From the NCBI GenBank assembly GCA_947179485.1, contig OX359248.1, positions 4,295,501 through 4,359,500 of the forward strand: 64,000 bases of DNA, written 5' to 3'. The notes beneath the pieces were generated by a model, which saw nothing but the letters and a program-made list of their open reading frames with translations, did not search any database and was not told where the DNA came from. The stretch is from Allacma fusca. Lineage: Eukaryota; Arthropoda; Collembola; Symphypleona; Sminthuridae. Positions within the stretch are counted from its first letter, which is position 1. Every line of letters begins with the position of its first letter. Below, in pieces: positions 22,909 to 35,600 of the stretch. Both the position numbers and the translations under genes were made by a program.

Positions 22909-23999
22909 CAGGGTTGCACAATTGAAAATGCCATTGGCATTTTGGGCATTTTCATTTCATGGCATTTTGGGCATCTATGGCACTTTGGGCATTTTGGGCA
23001 TATTCAGCCTAGGGCAGGCATTTTCGGCATATTCGCATAATTTTTTAAATATATGGCTTTAGCCACCTGCTAATTTAGCAAAATAAGTCACTAAACAGTA
23101 TGTTACAAATAAATTTAATATTCAGCTGGATTACCTGATAAAATTATAGAAACAAAATATTTCCAAGAAGGTTAAAAAATTATTATTTATGGAAAAATAA
23201 TAATAATTCTATTTTCCTTATTTTATTGTAAAAATTCGCTTGTACACCGTGTCTGGAATTATTTAGATTTCAAGAACAAACATATTATACGGGCAAAGAT
23301 GCAACACAAAAAGATAAAACAGTTGTTAAAAGATAAAAAATATCTTTGTTTGTGAGTTTCAAAACTCGTCGGCATCTAAATGTATTTATTGTTACATTTT
23401 GGACTCCTAGAATTATTACACTGGTTTACTATAGCTAATTAAATGCAATTTTCAAAGTCGACACAAAATTTTCTACGGAGGTTTTGACATATACTATAAC
23501 AGTCGCATCTTATGTATCTAATGAAAGTGTCTATACTTTACATGCCTTTATCAAAATACTGAATTTATGCTGGCACTGTGCAAATTGTTCTTTCCAAATC
23601 CAAAAGTTTTTCACAATGTACAGCGTTGAATGTTTGCAAATCCGTTGGGGCTTAATTTTTTTTAAGGATTATTGAAATAACCACTGGCCATAAGTAACGA
23701 ATTAGACTAATTAAATTCTTTTTTTTAAATCAAGTACTTCTAACATTTTCTAAAACTGGATGGGTTTGATTGTGCTATGAAAAACTCACTTATATTTGTT
23801 AAAGGAGCAATAATGGTCATATTGTATAAGTTTCTGTAAAAATGCCCAATATGCCCAAAATGCCTGCCGAAAATGCCCAAAATGCCGGGCATTTTCAAAG
23901 TAAGGCATTTTCAGGGCATTTTCGGCGTTTTGGGCATTTTCAGGGCATTTTCAGGAGGGCAGGCATAAAACCTAGGGCATTTTCATTTGTGCAACCCTG
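22909..23999. mobile_element. Non-autonomous hAT-like DNA transposon with 8-bp target duplication
   Basis: A 1,091-bp element bounded by inverted ends CAGGGTTGCACAA (left, from 22909) and the complement TTGTGCAACCCTG (right, to 23999); the match runs about 24 bp with one mismatch. It is flanked by a perfect direct repeat GTTGGATG at 22901-22908 and 24000-24007. An 8-bp duplication with CAGGGTTGC-like ends is typical of the hAT superfamily. Just inside both ends are many copies of GGGCATTTT or GGCATTTT (about 22930-23030 and 23840-23990, inverted relative to each other), a likely transposase-binding subterminal array. The AT-rich middle has no transposase-like ORF, so it depends on a partner elsewhere. 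Confidence 0.88.
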
Positions 24000-24089
24000 G
24001 TTGGATGCAACGTACATATTACAGCTAGAAAAAACATATTTTCCAGGACTTTTATCAAAATTTTATTTTGAAACAGCTACGTTCAAGTG

Positions 24090-24300
24090 CGTATCTAGTT
24101 AAAGTCAAGTGAAATGCCGGTAATGTTGTAACTTGAATATCAAGTTCAAGTGAAATTATAATTTTAACTTGAATTTTCCAGTTAAAGTTCATGTTCGATC
24201 AAATTCGAGTTAATAATTTATTACTTGACGGCAAAATCAAGTCAAGTTCAAGTAAATGGAATGAAAGTACTTGAACTTAACTTGAATATAACTTAATTGA
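24090..24300. repeat. Degenerate CAAGTT/AACTTG simple repeat
   Basis: About 200 bp rich in diverged CAAGTTCAAGT and ACTTGAACTT strings on both strands, with no fixed period. It abuts the right flank of the hAT-like element. Confidence 0.6.
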
Positions 24301-24429
24301 AATTTAAACCTATGTCAACATTGCATAATCAGCAACACCTTGCATCCCGCTACAAAAAATATTCGGCGTGAATGATCATAGAAATGGCATATTTGTGTGC
24401 ATTTTGTTTCTATCACCATTAAAGTCGTA

Positions 24430-24981
24430 CACTCTAAAAACTCCGGACTGAACTTAATCATGGCCGGTAGGATTTTTAAATCCAAGCAGGAAGAATATGC
24501 ACACGTATCATGGCCAGGAAGCATTTGATCTTGCTATGCATACTAGTAAAAATTCAATCGCAACAGGAATAATATTTTCTTGGATAGTTCAAGCATGCCT
24601 GGCGTAACTTGGAATGAATGCTGTAAGCATAGTTAAATTATGGATACTTGCAGGATTAAAATAGGAATGGAAGTACCCTTAAACCAAACCTAGCCGTGCA
24701 CCAAAACAACTTGCATTTGAAAGTCATCCAGCATCCTTTTAAAGGGTTTCCCATGATCAAAGTAAAGATAGGTATCTCATGCGGACACATCTGCATCAGA
24801 AGAAACTTAGAGGTAAGAAATATCTAGTACATAAGTAATTGTATTCACAGTATGTTTGGTATATATATATGTATGTATATCTATACAACGGTACGATGTT
24901 GAATTTTATGAATACATTTTTTGTACACAACAAATTCACAGCTACGAAATAATGTCAATAATTTTTAGCATCATACAAATA

Positions 24982-25029
<48 letters not shown>

Positions 25030-25571
25030 TATTCATAAAATTCAACATCGTACCGTTGTATAGATATGCATACAAATATATACCAAACATACTGTGAATA
25101 CAATTACTTATGTACTAGAAATTTCTTACCTGTAAATTTCTGCTGGTACAGATGTGTCGCTTCAGATCGTCCAAAACTAGATCAAAGTGGAAAAACTCAT
25201 TCTGGATCACGAAAAACTAATTGGTATTATTTCAAAAGTTTTCAAAAACTGAGCAGCTTTTTGAACCATGTCTTCACACTTGACAGACATTACTAGCATG
25301 CATTTAACGCATACCTAATATAAACGTAACGGTCACTGAAAATGTTCGTGCATGCAGGAACACTTTGCTACCGGAAAATCCATAATGTAATCCTGAGTGC
25401 AGAAAGAAATTTTATTTGATCTGCCCGGACTGAGAATGTACAAGATGACATTTAACTTGCAATGCAAGCATAAATTCATTCCTCGTTTTCCGGATTAAAG
25501 GATGAATTTAATTCAGAATCGGCATAATTCTGTTTTATCCTGCATATGGTGTTACCGGAGTTTTTAGAGTG
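24430..25571. mobile_element. TA-flanked palindromic element with an (AT)n core
   Basis: The ends are inverted: CACTCTAAAAACTCCGG from 24430 and CCGGAGTTTTTAGAGTG to 25571, each bordered by TA (24428-24429, 25572-25573), as expected for TA-targeting DNA elements such as Tc1/mariner relatives. A nearly perfect ~103-bp palindrome lies within: left arm 24812-24914, right arm 25027-25130, separated by about 110 bp that includes the (AT)n run. Weaker inverted similarity (ACACATCTG...AGAAA) extends outward from the arms. No ORF of transposase length is present. The element would form a very long cruciform. Confidence 0.72.
24985..25026. repeat. (AT)n microsatellite at the centre of the palindrome
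   Basis: About 21 perfect AT units, directly next to the right palindrome arm. Confidence 0.97.
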
Positions 25572-25953
25572 TACTATCAATGCTTAGTGGTCGCGAATTA
25601 CTCTTACGCCCTGTTTCCATACTTTGAGTAATTAAAAGTTCCGCCTTATTGTTTTATAAGTGTGTTCTGGATACTCGAGGCTCTGGTTCCATTAAAAAAA
25701 TGAGCACAAGTGATTCTTCAGTTAACCTGTTATGACGCTAACAAGAAGTTTGAAGCAATTTATTATTCCCTGTAAAAATAATTTTTGCCGGTAAAAATGA
25801 TGACGCAGATAAACCACAATCGATCTTATAAATCAATTTTTTTTAACATTTTTTAAATTGGTTTCAGTGGAATCCATTTCATTATAAATAGCAAGCTTTC
25901 GAACATCAACCGTGTTCATCTTCGGGCCTGGGAAAGAAAAAGTTCCAAAGCGA

Positions 25954-26034
25954 GCACCAACCAAAGTTTTTCAAAAGTGGGCACCAACCAAAGTTTTTCA
26001 AAAGTGGGCACTAACCAAAGTTTTTCAAAAGTGG
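25954..26034. repeat. 27-bp tandem repeat, three copies
   Basis: Three head-to-tail copies, at 25954, 25981 and 26008, of a unit beginning GCACCAACCAAAGTTTTTCA; the third differs by one base (CACTAACC). The unit length is a multiple of three, so it sustains false ORFs on both strands. Confidence 0.95.
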
Positions 26035-26370
26035 GCATGTATATGGGAATGGGAAGATACCTTTGGCCAAATTGGCCAAGTGCTTTCAATTTGGGTACGT
26101 ACATATATGGGCAGATACCTTTGACAAAATTTGGTAACAAAATTTCCTAAATTGGGCATGTGCTTTCAATTTGGGTACGTATATGGGCAGATATCTTTGT
26201 CCAAATTTGGTAAAAAAATTTCCTAAATTGGGCATGTGCTTTCAATTTGGGTACGTATATGGGCAGATACCTTTGTACAAATTTGGTAAAAAAATCCAAA
26301 ATTGGGCATGTGTATGGGCAGAGACCTTTGTTCAAATTTGGTTTAAAAAATCCAAAATTGGGCATAATTT
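26035..26370. repeat. ~76-bp tandem repeat next to the Penelope fragment
   Basis: Four to five copies of a unit containing GGGCATGTGCTTTCAATTTG, then GGTACGTATATGGGCAGATA, then CCTTTGTCCAAATTTGG. Units begin at about 26154, 26230 and 26303, with degraded or shortened copies on each side. It lies on the 3' side of the minus-strand Penelope-like fragment and may be the tail of that insertion. Confidence 0.85.
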
Positions 26371-26725
26371 TAATTAATTTATTAATTTTATTTTTAATAA
26401 TCATTTTGAGCACGAACGAGGTTCGCGGGTTCGCAAACTTTTTCCACCCCCCGCTTCGGGCTACCTACAACTGACAAATTATAAACACTAAAAATCTTTT
26501 ACATCGTAATATTTTTTTTTTAACTGAAACATTAATTTATATTAATGTTTTTATTTTACAATGTTTTAAAACTTATTGTTAAAGAACTGTATTTACTTTT
26601 GGAATAATTGGTTTCCAAGCATCACTTACAATTAGTATGTAACCCTTATCGATGTTCATCAATTGACGTTTACTTTGCTGAATTAGTAATCCTTCTTTCA
26701 CTTCTCTTAAAAATGACTTAGGTTC

Positions 26726-27173
26726 TTAAAGGATAAACCTAGAATTTGTCCATTTAATCCAATGGTTCAACTTTGTCTTATGTATATGATTAGCTACAGT
26801 ATATTTCTTATAATTGTTCTTTTCTACGTGCGTGTTGTGTTCATTAATTCTGACTTCTAAAGGGCGCCCTGTTTCTCCAATGTATATAGAATTGCATGAG
26901 CCACAATTGATCTGATATATTCCTCCCATGTTCAGCTCTTCATAGTACTTAACATCAACACTATTTTTTAAAAATCTTAATTTTGATAACAGGAGTAAAT
27001 GCTGGTTTCCATTTCAATGTTCGGCGGAGGAGATTTGCAGTATTGTTGGATACTGAGCCAAGGGAAGGAATAGGTACCCATCTTTGTTTTTCAGTTTGAA
27101 TTTCTTCTATAATCAAATTATCGACGACGTCATATTTTCGTCTGTATACTTCACAATAATAAATATAAATCAA
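26726..27173 (-). pseudogene. Penelope-like retroelement fragment with GIY-YIG endonuclease, frameshifted
   Basis: The minus-strand reading has two blocks. The first (27173 to about 26970) contains VPIPSLGSVSNNTANLLRR and WKPAFTPVIKIKIF, resembling the linker between reverse transcriptase and endonuclease. The second (26929-26726) starts GGIYQINCGSCNSIYIGETG, a clear GIY-YIG motif, followed by RPLEVRINEHN. In Penelope-like elements this C-terminal nuclease nicks the target for priming. The blocks are in different frames: a poly-T run at about 26966-26971 (poly-A on the minus strand) causes a one-base shift, after which NSVDVKYYEELNMGGIY reads through. The reverse transcriptase core is absent, so this is a 5'-truncated, dead copy. 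Confidence 0.85.
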
Positions 27174-29683
27174 TCAATATTTTGTCAACGTCAACTTGGC
27201 TGTGACGACAAGGCTATAAAAATTAGCACACTGTTTTCCATAAGCATCAAGGAAAAACTACATTATTTGAATGTCATAATTCTTTACAAAAACGTTTTAC
27301 TATTGGGGCGTGAGAATCCATAGAGAACAGTAGGCTTGTCAAATCCATTATCCTCTCTTCTAATTTGAAGGAGTGGATAGTGATAGTGAAAGTGATCAAG
27401 GTGATGGTAAGAATCAAATATTCGCGCGCTCTAGCTGTATAGACGACCATAGCTATGCGCAGCTAGCTATTGCATTCGATTCAACCACACTGCCTTCCCT
27501 ATTTACATCTGCCTTTCTGAGCCAGCAAATGCTGGCTGTGCAGTGCTCGTTCATTTTTAAAACCACACCATGTAAAGGTCTTATTGGCATTGACGATGAG
27601 GACATACATACTTGAGAATTTTGAAATCAAGTACAAAATTATAATATTATGTATATGAATGAAGTTCACAAACTGTACCGCAGATATCTGATCTATTTTA
27701 ATCTCGAAAAAAACAATGCATAATTTCGTAATTTATTGTTCAACGACAATTTATGGAAATTTATGCCCCCGTCAGGCGGCAGGTACATAGTAACGCCATA
27801 GTTGTAAATTCAAATAAGTAAGTAGCTAAAAGTGTTATCGGAGATTAGTACAACTGTACTTAGAATTTATTCAGAGAATAGAATTGTGACGTAGAACCGA
27901 ATATACCGGAAACAGAATCAGAAATACTACCGGGTCTGCTCAAGGTGCACAACCAAAATGACCTTAGGTTGAAATGCTAATTATCTATATACATTGTTAG
28001 CATTATTGCTAACATTTTAATTTAATAACAGTTTAATTAATAAACGTCAACTCTGGATATTTGGACGCTTATTAAATAATGTATATTCTATAAGAATTAT
28101 TATAGATTTGATAACATGATAATGCTTTAAGGACTTGACGGTCACCCTGTATGAAAGTGATTCAATTTGACATCTCTACCCTATTAATTGCTACAGCAGC
28201 TGTATGGTCAGACGGAATAGCGGGTGTTACAAAACTTAGTATGTATTAGAGTGTGGTTATACGGCCAAAGGGTTAAAAGTAATCTCGTAAGTATGTATAC
28301 TTTTATCCCAATGTGCGAAGTGTGAAATGATTTTAATCTCCACTTCGCTCTCACATATCTGCATATTATTTAAGACTAAGACAAGACCGAGTGGAAAATA
28401 ATTTAACGTTATTTTGTTCTAAAGTACGAAAAATGTAACACATGTCCAAAATAAGTAAATTACACAGCACATACATCTCAACTCTGATGTGTATTATTAG
28501 CTCGTAGGAAATCTAAGTCTAGTTCCAGTTTACGATCAAAAGAAATACTGGAGATTGGTGTCGTCGTAAATTTTTATCGTCAAATCCTGACCTGTCAGGT
28601 AAAAAAAAATCTTTCATTCGAATAAATCACCAAAATCGACAGATGATCCCAACCAAATTTGTTCACAATAGCGGTCGGTTTCTAAAGTAAGGAATTCAAT
28701 TGTATCTCATTATTTGCGCAATTATAAATGTATAGACAATTTATATAATAGTCACTGTTTTTCTAAATGAATATTATTATGAATAATATTGCATCATTCT
28801 GGGTTTCTGTAATCTTAAAGAATCATTTGGAGAATGAGTACTCTGAGCGTGCATTAGATCATCTTTTAGGAAGCGGTTGCAGTGCAGTTCGCAGTGTGTC
28901 GAATAATGACCTGATGGGGATTGAGGTCTTCAAAGTTGTCTGTTGAAATCCGAAAACAATATATCTAATGGGCTGTTAGTCAGGACTCGGTGTCGTATAG
29001 AGAAATAGGAAGTAAATTGCGATTGTTATATACTATAAATAAAAGGTTTCTTATTTGCATTGAATAATTTTAATCTGCAGGTCACGAGTACTAATTTTCC
29101 CTGGCATAGCATGGGGATGCTGCCGGAACCCTAATAAGCTGTGTAGTCCTATTACATAAAAATATTGGGTCAGAAAATATAGAAGCTAGAGCAAGGGCAG
29201 ATTTTCAAGTGCAGAGCAATACATCGAATAAATTTTCAAAGTCAAACGTAGCTGCTTTACTTATAGTTAACGTTTTTTAAGTTTGAATAGCCGGCAACTG
29301 GTCGTTAAATAGTAAACTTGTATTTTCTAACAAATGTTTTGGTAATTGGTAGTTTATTTTGTTGGTGATGTTATTTGTGTTCATTATTTGTCATGATTTT
29401 ATTTTGAGGGTAGCACCACCACATTATAATCATTTATACGGTTCCGTAGCGTCGTTGTGCTATTTTGCTTGTTCTTTCTGTAAATCAAGTTGAAAAAATT
29501 ATAAAGACATGATTCAGAATTGGTAAAATTGCACGTGATCTTTAAATTGTCTGATTATGTACTACATGTACGTACTTAAAGGTCAAGTTGTACTTACAAA
29601 GATATGTACATCTCACGTTTGGCATTTTTTCTTGGAATGTCACAGCTTTACATGTATTTTTTGGTCTTTAATAGGAAAAGAAC
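27174..29683. other. Upstream region of HERC1
   Basis: No coding gene is supported. A 36-bp candidate exon at 27371-27406 (acceptor TTTGAAG, donor ATG|GTAAG, reading VDSDSESDQGDG in one frame) is the only splice-like item and could be chance. An acceptor (TCTTTAATAG) ends 9 bp before the HERC1 ATG, so at least one untranslated first exon must lie within or before this stretch. Confidence 0.45.
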
Positions 29684-32600
29684 ATGAATTCCGAAGGAAA
29701 TAATTTCGTCAAATCTCAAAACATCGGGGGACCGACCTACCGTGTGAAATGGTCAGATCATTACAATTCGGCCTGGATATTTGAAGGATGTGAGGCAATA
29801 ACTGTGAGAGAAGGAACACTTGCAATGTTCGAGCATCTGGTTGCATCGAAGGTAATAGGAATAGTATTGGAGAATGCCTCTGCTCATACAGTATTAGAAA
29901 CTTATACTTAATGCCGGTGTGAATCCATTGGAAAAATTGTTTATTTAAAAGTAGCAAATAATATTGAAAACCTAGTTTACAAATTTGAGTTGAAAGTACT
30001 AAAGGGCTGTTTGCTTGTTTTTCTAATTTCCAAGTAGGAAATAAGTTGTGCTAGAGAGTCGGTATTAGTTTCGGTACACGCATACGCATATGTCTTCGTG
30101 ACATTTGTGGAACGGAGAATCACACGTTTGCATGTCTATAGTCTTTACTTTGCTTATGGCAAGGTATGCCAACTGTTGTTATTCTCACCTTGTAATACTA
30201 AAATGCAGCTTGTGACTGGCAGTTCCTACCAGGACTGTGTTCGTGACCCCAGTCTCATGACTGCATGAATTAGATGGTTAGCATTTGTATACCTAGATAT
30301 AAGTACCAACAATGAAACTGGGAAAAAAAATTTCCGCTTATGCTTCTTGTTTGAATTTCAAAAAGATTTAATTTTAGATCAGTCGATTAGTGCGACTTTT
30401 GTACCGAGAAAATGCATGCTTTAGACTGCCGTTTCAATGGAAATGCACGACCAGTCATGGCCGGGACAACCGCAGGTGCTGACTGCCTGTTGGCGGAACG
30501 GTCCGCCGTTCCCGTTTGTGAATACGTTCAGGAAGCAAGGAATCATTTTCTGAAAATATTGGCTGTCTTTTCAGGAAATTTTAATGACATCTGGAAAGCC
30601 TGTCTTAAATCAGACTGTGAGTGTGCCCGATTTTGAAAATGAACATCCAACATCTCAAGACCAGAAGCGATATATTATCTGTCAGCTTTTAGCTCAGCTG
30701 GAATTAGCTTCTGCAGTTTGTTTGGAATCCCCATTTTTCGCAATTTTACGGAAGCGTATTCTAATAATTCATCGTATTCTTTACGCCTTGTACTTCAAAT
30801 TTCATGACAAGGACAGGATAGTAAGTTATTAATGAACAAAGTTTTTTGTTAAAATGTTGCATAATGTAGCGGAATTAATAATTCTTATAAATCACTGTTT
30901 AGAGATTATTACTATTGATTGTTAATTGGTGGTTTTTAATGAGTTATTATGAATCTTTTGAATCCTTTAGTCAGAACCACTAAATCAAGTTAGTATGGCA
31001 ATGGCAATGGAACAAAAAGAGGTATCACCACGAGTCGTAGACGCCTCTCAAATAGCTACAAACGCATTGCTCGAAATGGGGGTCAAAACTGGTCTCAGCT
31101 TACTGTTTAATATACTCCGTCTTAACTGGAGTCAAAATGCGGGTAAGTTAGTGTGAATATTATTTTTTACTTTTCTGTTTGCTGCTATTAAATTATTTAA
31201 AGGGGTTAATTGGATTATATTTAGCAAATGCTAGTCTGTGCAACGACATTCTACGCACAGCTTCCGACGTCCTCTGGGCTCTTCCTCCACTCTCGTTGTC
31301 CAATGAGCAAAAAATACCGGCTATTGGATTACAAAGCTTGAAAGAAATTAGTTCATTCTTGCAGCAGATTGTTCATTCCGGGTCAGGAGCAAGTGTAGAA
31401 AGTGCGTTAAAATAAAATGAACTCATTATGTGTCACCTGTAAGACTCATACAGCACACTAACTTTACATTTTTGTGTATTAGGTCGTGTACTGGGAGCAG
31501 AAATTATGCTTGGTTTAGCCATTCAACGAGGAAGTCTTCAACATATCCTTCAGTGGATTTACATGGTATTGAGTTCGTGCGGGGAGCACAAGAATGAGCT
31601 GTACTTTACTAAATCTATTTTCGAAAGCGCCTTGTCCACTATTCGCCATTGTGCGCACAGAGACAGTACGGAAAGCAACTCGGAAGTTTTTTCTGCCGAA
31701 AATGATCGAATATCACTGTATTCAGCGGCAATTATTCTAATGGAAGAGGTTATTAAATGTGCTACTTTATGATTTCATCTGTGCAGAAAAACGTTTTCTA
31801 TAAAATGTAATTTTATCAATTTAGTTAGTAGCAATGTCAATTAAATCTGGACTAAAGGATGATGTGGACAATAACATCGACGAAGGCGTAGGTGTTTCGC
31901 CGTCGGCGTCTTCCGCAACTCATCCCGTTCAAGACTACTCATCTCGCCCGGTTCGACATCAGAAGTTGTCGGAAGTCTTTGTTTGGGGAAGTAATTCCTC
32001 TTACCAATTAGGAGAGTCCGGACCGGATCGTGTACTGACCCCGCGAAGAGCTGCAAATTTTTGTGATGTTGAGAATGTGCGTTAGATTGTTATATGCTGT
32101 TTATCTCGAAACACTACATGCGCGTTAAAAATTCAAAATAAGTTGTATTTGCGTTGTAAACTAAAAAGCAGGTCTCCGTGTATCGTTCACTGTGAATAAC
32201 ATGGGTACAAATAATGTATTTCAATGTATTTTCTATATTATTTATAGATCGAAGCTGGTCAGTATTGCACATTTGCAGTAAATTCTACAGGGTTGCTAAG
32301 TGCTTGTGGTAAAGGCTGCTACGGACGGCTGGGTCTTGGGGATTCTAGTAACCAGCCTATCCCAAAGCAGCTGCCGATTTCTCCTGATGTACGCTTTAAA
32401 TGTGTTTCTTCATCGAAAGGTAGTGATGGCCACACACTGGCGTTAACTACTACTGGACAAATTTATAGTTGGGGAGATGGTAAGTTTATCATTGTTTGTT
32501 ACGGTCATTTAAGTATGGGCCATTCCAGGGTGGAATTCAAACCCATTTATAGTTTTAGAGTAATAAGTTATAGGCAAAATTATTAGAGGATTGTCAATTT

Positions 32601-35600
32601 ATGTTGTAAGATATATTTTCCACAATTTACATCTGTAATAGGGGACTATGGAAAACTGGGTCATGCTGGCGTTGCAACGGAGAAATATCCTCGATTGATA
32701 ACTGGAGTTCTAGTAGGAAAAGTTGTAAAGTGCATTTCAGCTGGTTTTCGTCATAGTGCTGCTGTAACTGAAACTGGAGAATTGTACACTTGGGGAGAGG
32801 GTGAAAGTGGTAGATTGGGCCATGGCGATACTAATGACCGACAGGTACCAACTCTAGTCAAAGATGTTTGTAATGTGGGTCTAGTCGTTTGTGGAGGAAG
32901 TCATACTTTGGCTGCATCAGTCTGTGGAAAAATCATCTGGTCATTTGGTGCCGGAGAGTATGGGAAGCTCGGACATGGGTCGGTCATGAGAGAAATCCGA
33001 CCAAAAGTTATTGAAGCTTTGCAGGGTTATACTGTTGTTAAATTAGCTGCAGCAGCTTATGCATCGTTTTGCGTTACCGATGCAGGAGAGGTAACAGCAG
33101 TTTAACTAGTAAATCAGTTCTTATTACTTTCTGAACAAAAATTGATTCGATTTTGAGGTTATGTCGGGCCTTCTGCCGCAATAAATAATCATGTTTACCT
33201 TTTGTATTAGCTGTTCGGTTGGGGAACTGGAGTTTGTTTGGGTCGAACTTCTAACGAAACAAAAATACTGGTGCCAGAACGTGTCGTTGACTTGATCAAT
33301 GAAAAAGTCATTGATATATGTTGTGGTGAATCGCATGTTTTGATTTTAACTGACAAACATGAAGTATTTGCTTGGGGAAACAACTCCATGGGACAGTGTG
33401 GAGTAGGAAGCTCCGTGTCTCCGTTACTAAAAGCAAGAAAAGTTGTTTGTCTCGATGGAACAAGGATTGCTCAGATCTCAGCTGGAACGTCCCATTCCAT
33501 AGCCTGGACAGCTTCCAGAAACTCAAGGTACAAAACTGTTACATTCTGCTCGTATGTTCGAGGATTCAGTTGAGATATTTTACTTATTATGAATTAAATG
33601 AAGGTAATAATTAATTGACGTTATTTGAATTTCAGGATAGGACGGTACAACTATAACACTCCATTTTGGATGGACGTTAAAGAAGAAAGTATATCAATAC
33701 TAAAAAATTTCTTACAAGTTTACGGACTAAAATTTGACAATGTTCACCCACCGTTTAGCACTGAGCAGTTAGTTTTTATTTTTTATCGTTCAAAGTTTTT
33801 TCATATAGAGTTTTTTTGGCGTGTAACTAACAGATTTAAATGGTTTGTGCCATAAATGTAAATGTGATAGTTTTTGTATTTCAGGGAACATCAAAACTTT
33901 GTAGTTCTTTGCCTTAAACTTCTAAATGGACATTGCTCTCTTCTCGTAACAAAGAATAATTTTCTGTGTGCGTCAATCGATCGACAGATATGCGAACTAC
34001 GGAAATTGTTTTTTAAGTAAGACGCATTTTTAACATATTAATTTCTTTATGTTGGAATATTTCGGATTTTATTGAGAATTTTTTCTTATAGTATGCTAGA
34101 TATGAATCTTCCTGCTTGTGTTCAGCAAGCTGTTGGAGAGACTTTGCTAACAGGAGCGCCTATTTTACTTCCCCCTTTAAAAGAAAAATTGAATTTACTA
34201 TTGGACATGCTAAAAAATGTTTCAGAACTCAGTAAAGGACAGGTACTAAACTTAATATATTTTTAAAAAGGTATAGAAAGTCATTAAACTCCACATTCGT
34301 AACATTTAATGAATTATTATGCTTTGGTTTGTGGACTAGACTTTGTTATGCGGCGTTATCTTCACAAGTTTGGAAGATCACCAGCAGATTGCTTACATAT
34401 TGGGAATGGCACGGCCTCCGAATCCAGCCGATTTATTTTTATTGGGCGATCTGCATTCTACTAAAAAACTGATTACATTATTACTTCAGATTTTAGCTTA
34501 TGAACTGGTATTCTTATTTGTTTGCACATAGATTTATGTACTTCTACCAATTTTTTTCATATTGAAAATGGGCTCATGTTTACCTCTTAGGAAAAAAGAC
34601 TAGACCTTTTGGAGGAAAACAGAGACGGGAATGAAGCAGAAGCTCCTTTAAGTTCATTTAATCAGCGTCTGCATGACCTTCTTACGTCTCTTCAGAATCA
34701 TATTTTCGCCCATTGCTTTTGTGTCGGAGAAGCCCGAAATGAATTTGTTAGTTTTATTCTCAAATTAGTTTCTTTGTATGTTTTATATAGTGTTTAAATG
34801 TTTGGTCATTTATAGGAGTCTTTCTATTCTATACCTTATTCCCAGGATCTGTTTATATGGGACCTGCAATGTGATCATTTCAATCAACTGTTCACCTTTG
34901 CGACAAAATCTTTCCAACGAATTGGAGAAATGTTACTGAAGCACCCAGAGTATCATGTTAAACTAGCAAGCATAATGTACGTGACGCTCGCAGGATCCAT
35001 GTTGTCTCGCGTTATTCACACAATTGTTCTTATGGCTGGCAACCCTTTCAACTCATTAATAGGTCCATTGCTGAAACTGTTGGTATCCATGGAAAACATT
35101 GTTCGAAAGCTACCAAGTGCGGAAGTGCAGAAGTATAACGACGAATGGAGTCCAGGTATAGTGCACTTGTATTATAATTAACAATAATATCGCAGCATTC
35201 TGAAACTTTAAATTTACATTTTTAAGATGCTCAAACCCCAACTGCTTCTGAAACGGAGGTAAACTATAAAGTAGGAAAACTATGGACGTGGTTTTTGGAT
35301 ATGGAAAGAACTTGTAGTCATCTCGTTGGACGTCTTGTTGGTGGCATGATAAGAGGTGTCTCACAAACTTGCCAAGAACAGCTCTGTAAGAACTGGCTAA
35401 CTAGTCATTTATTTTCTCATGGCCTGGAGTCTTCTGTGACATCAGTTGGTAAGCAGTGCAAACAATTTCCTACTTAATTAGTATATGACAGGGAATTTTA
35501 CAAGCATGTATGTTCTTTTTTGATTTGCAGAAGAAGCTGTAGAGAAACTATCTAATATCTTTATTCTAAGGCAAGAAAATTGGGTGGAGTTTTTGAAAGA

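Noticed and set aside
25912..26474. Several ORFs of 68-88 aa on both strands
   Set aside because: Created by tandem units whose lengths keep frames open; residues simply repeat.
27373..27615. 80-aa + ORF starting MDSDSESDQGDG
   Set aside because: Only the first 12 residues look biased; the remainder has no features, and a GTAAG donor interrupts it. Mentioned only as a candidate 36-bp exon.
30412..30636. 74-aa + ORF overlapping HERC1 exon 2
   Set aside because: It crosses the intron acceptor at 30574 in a frame different from HERC1 and has no family likeness.
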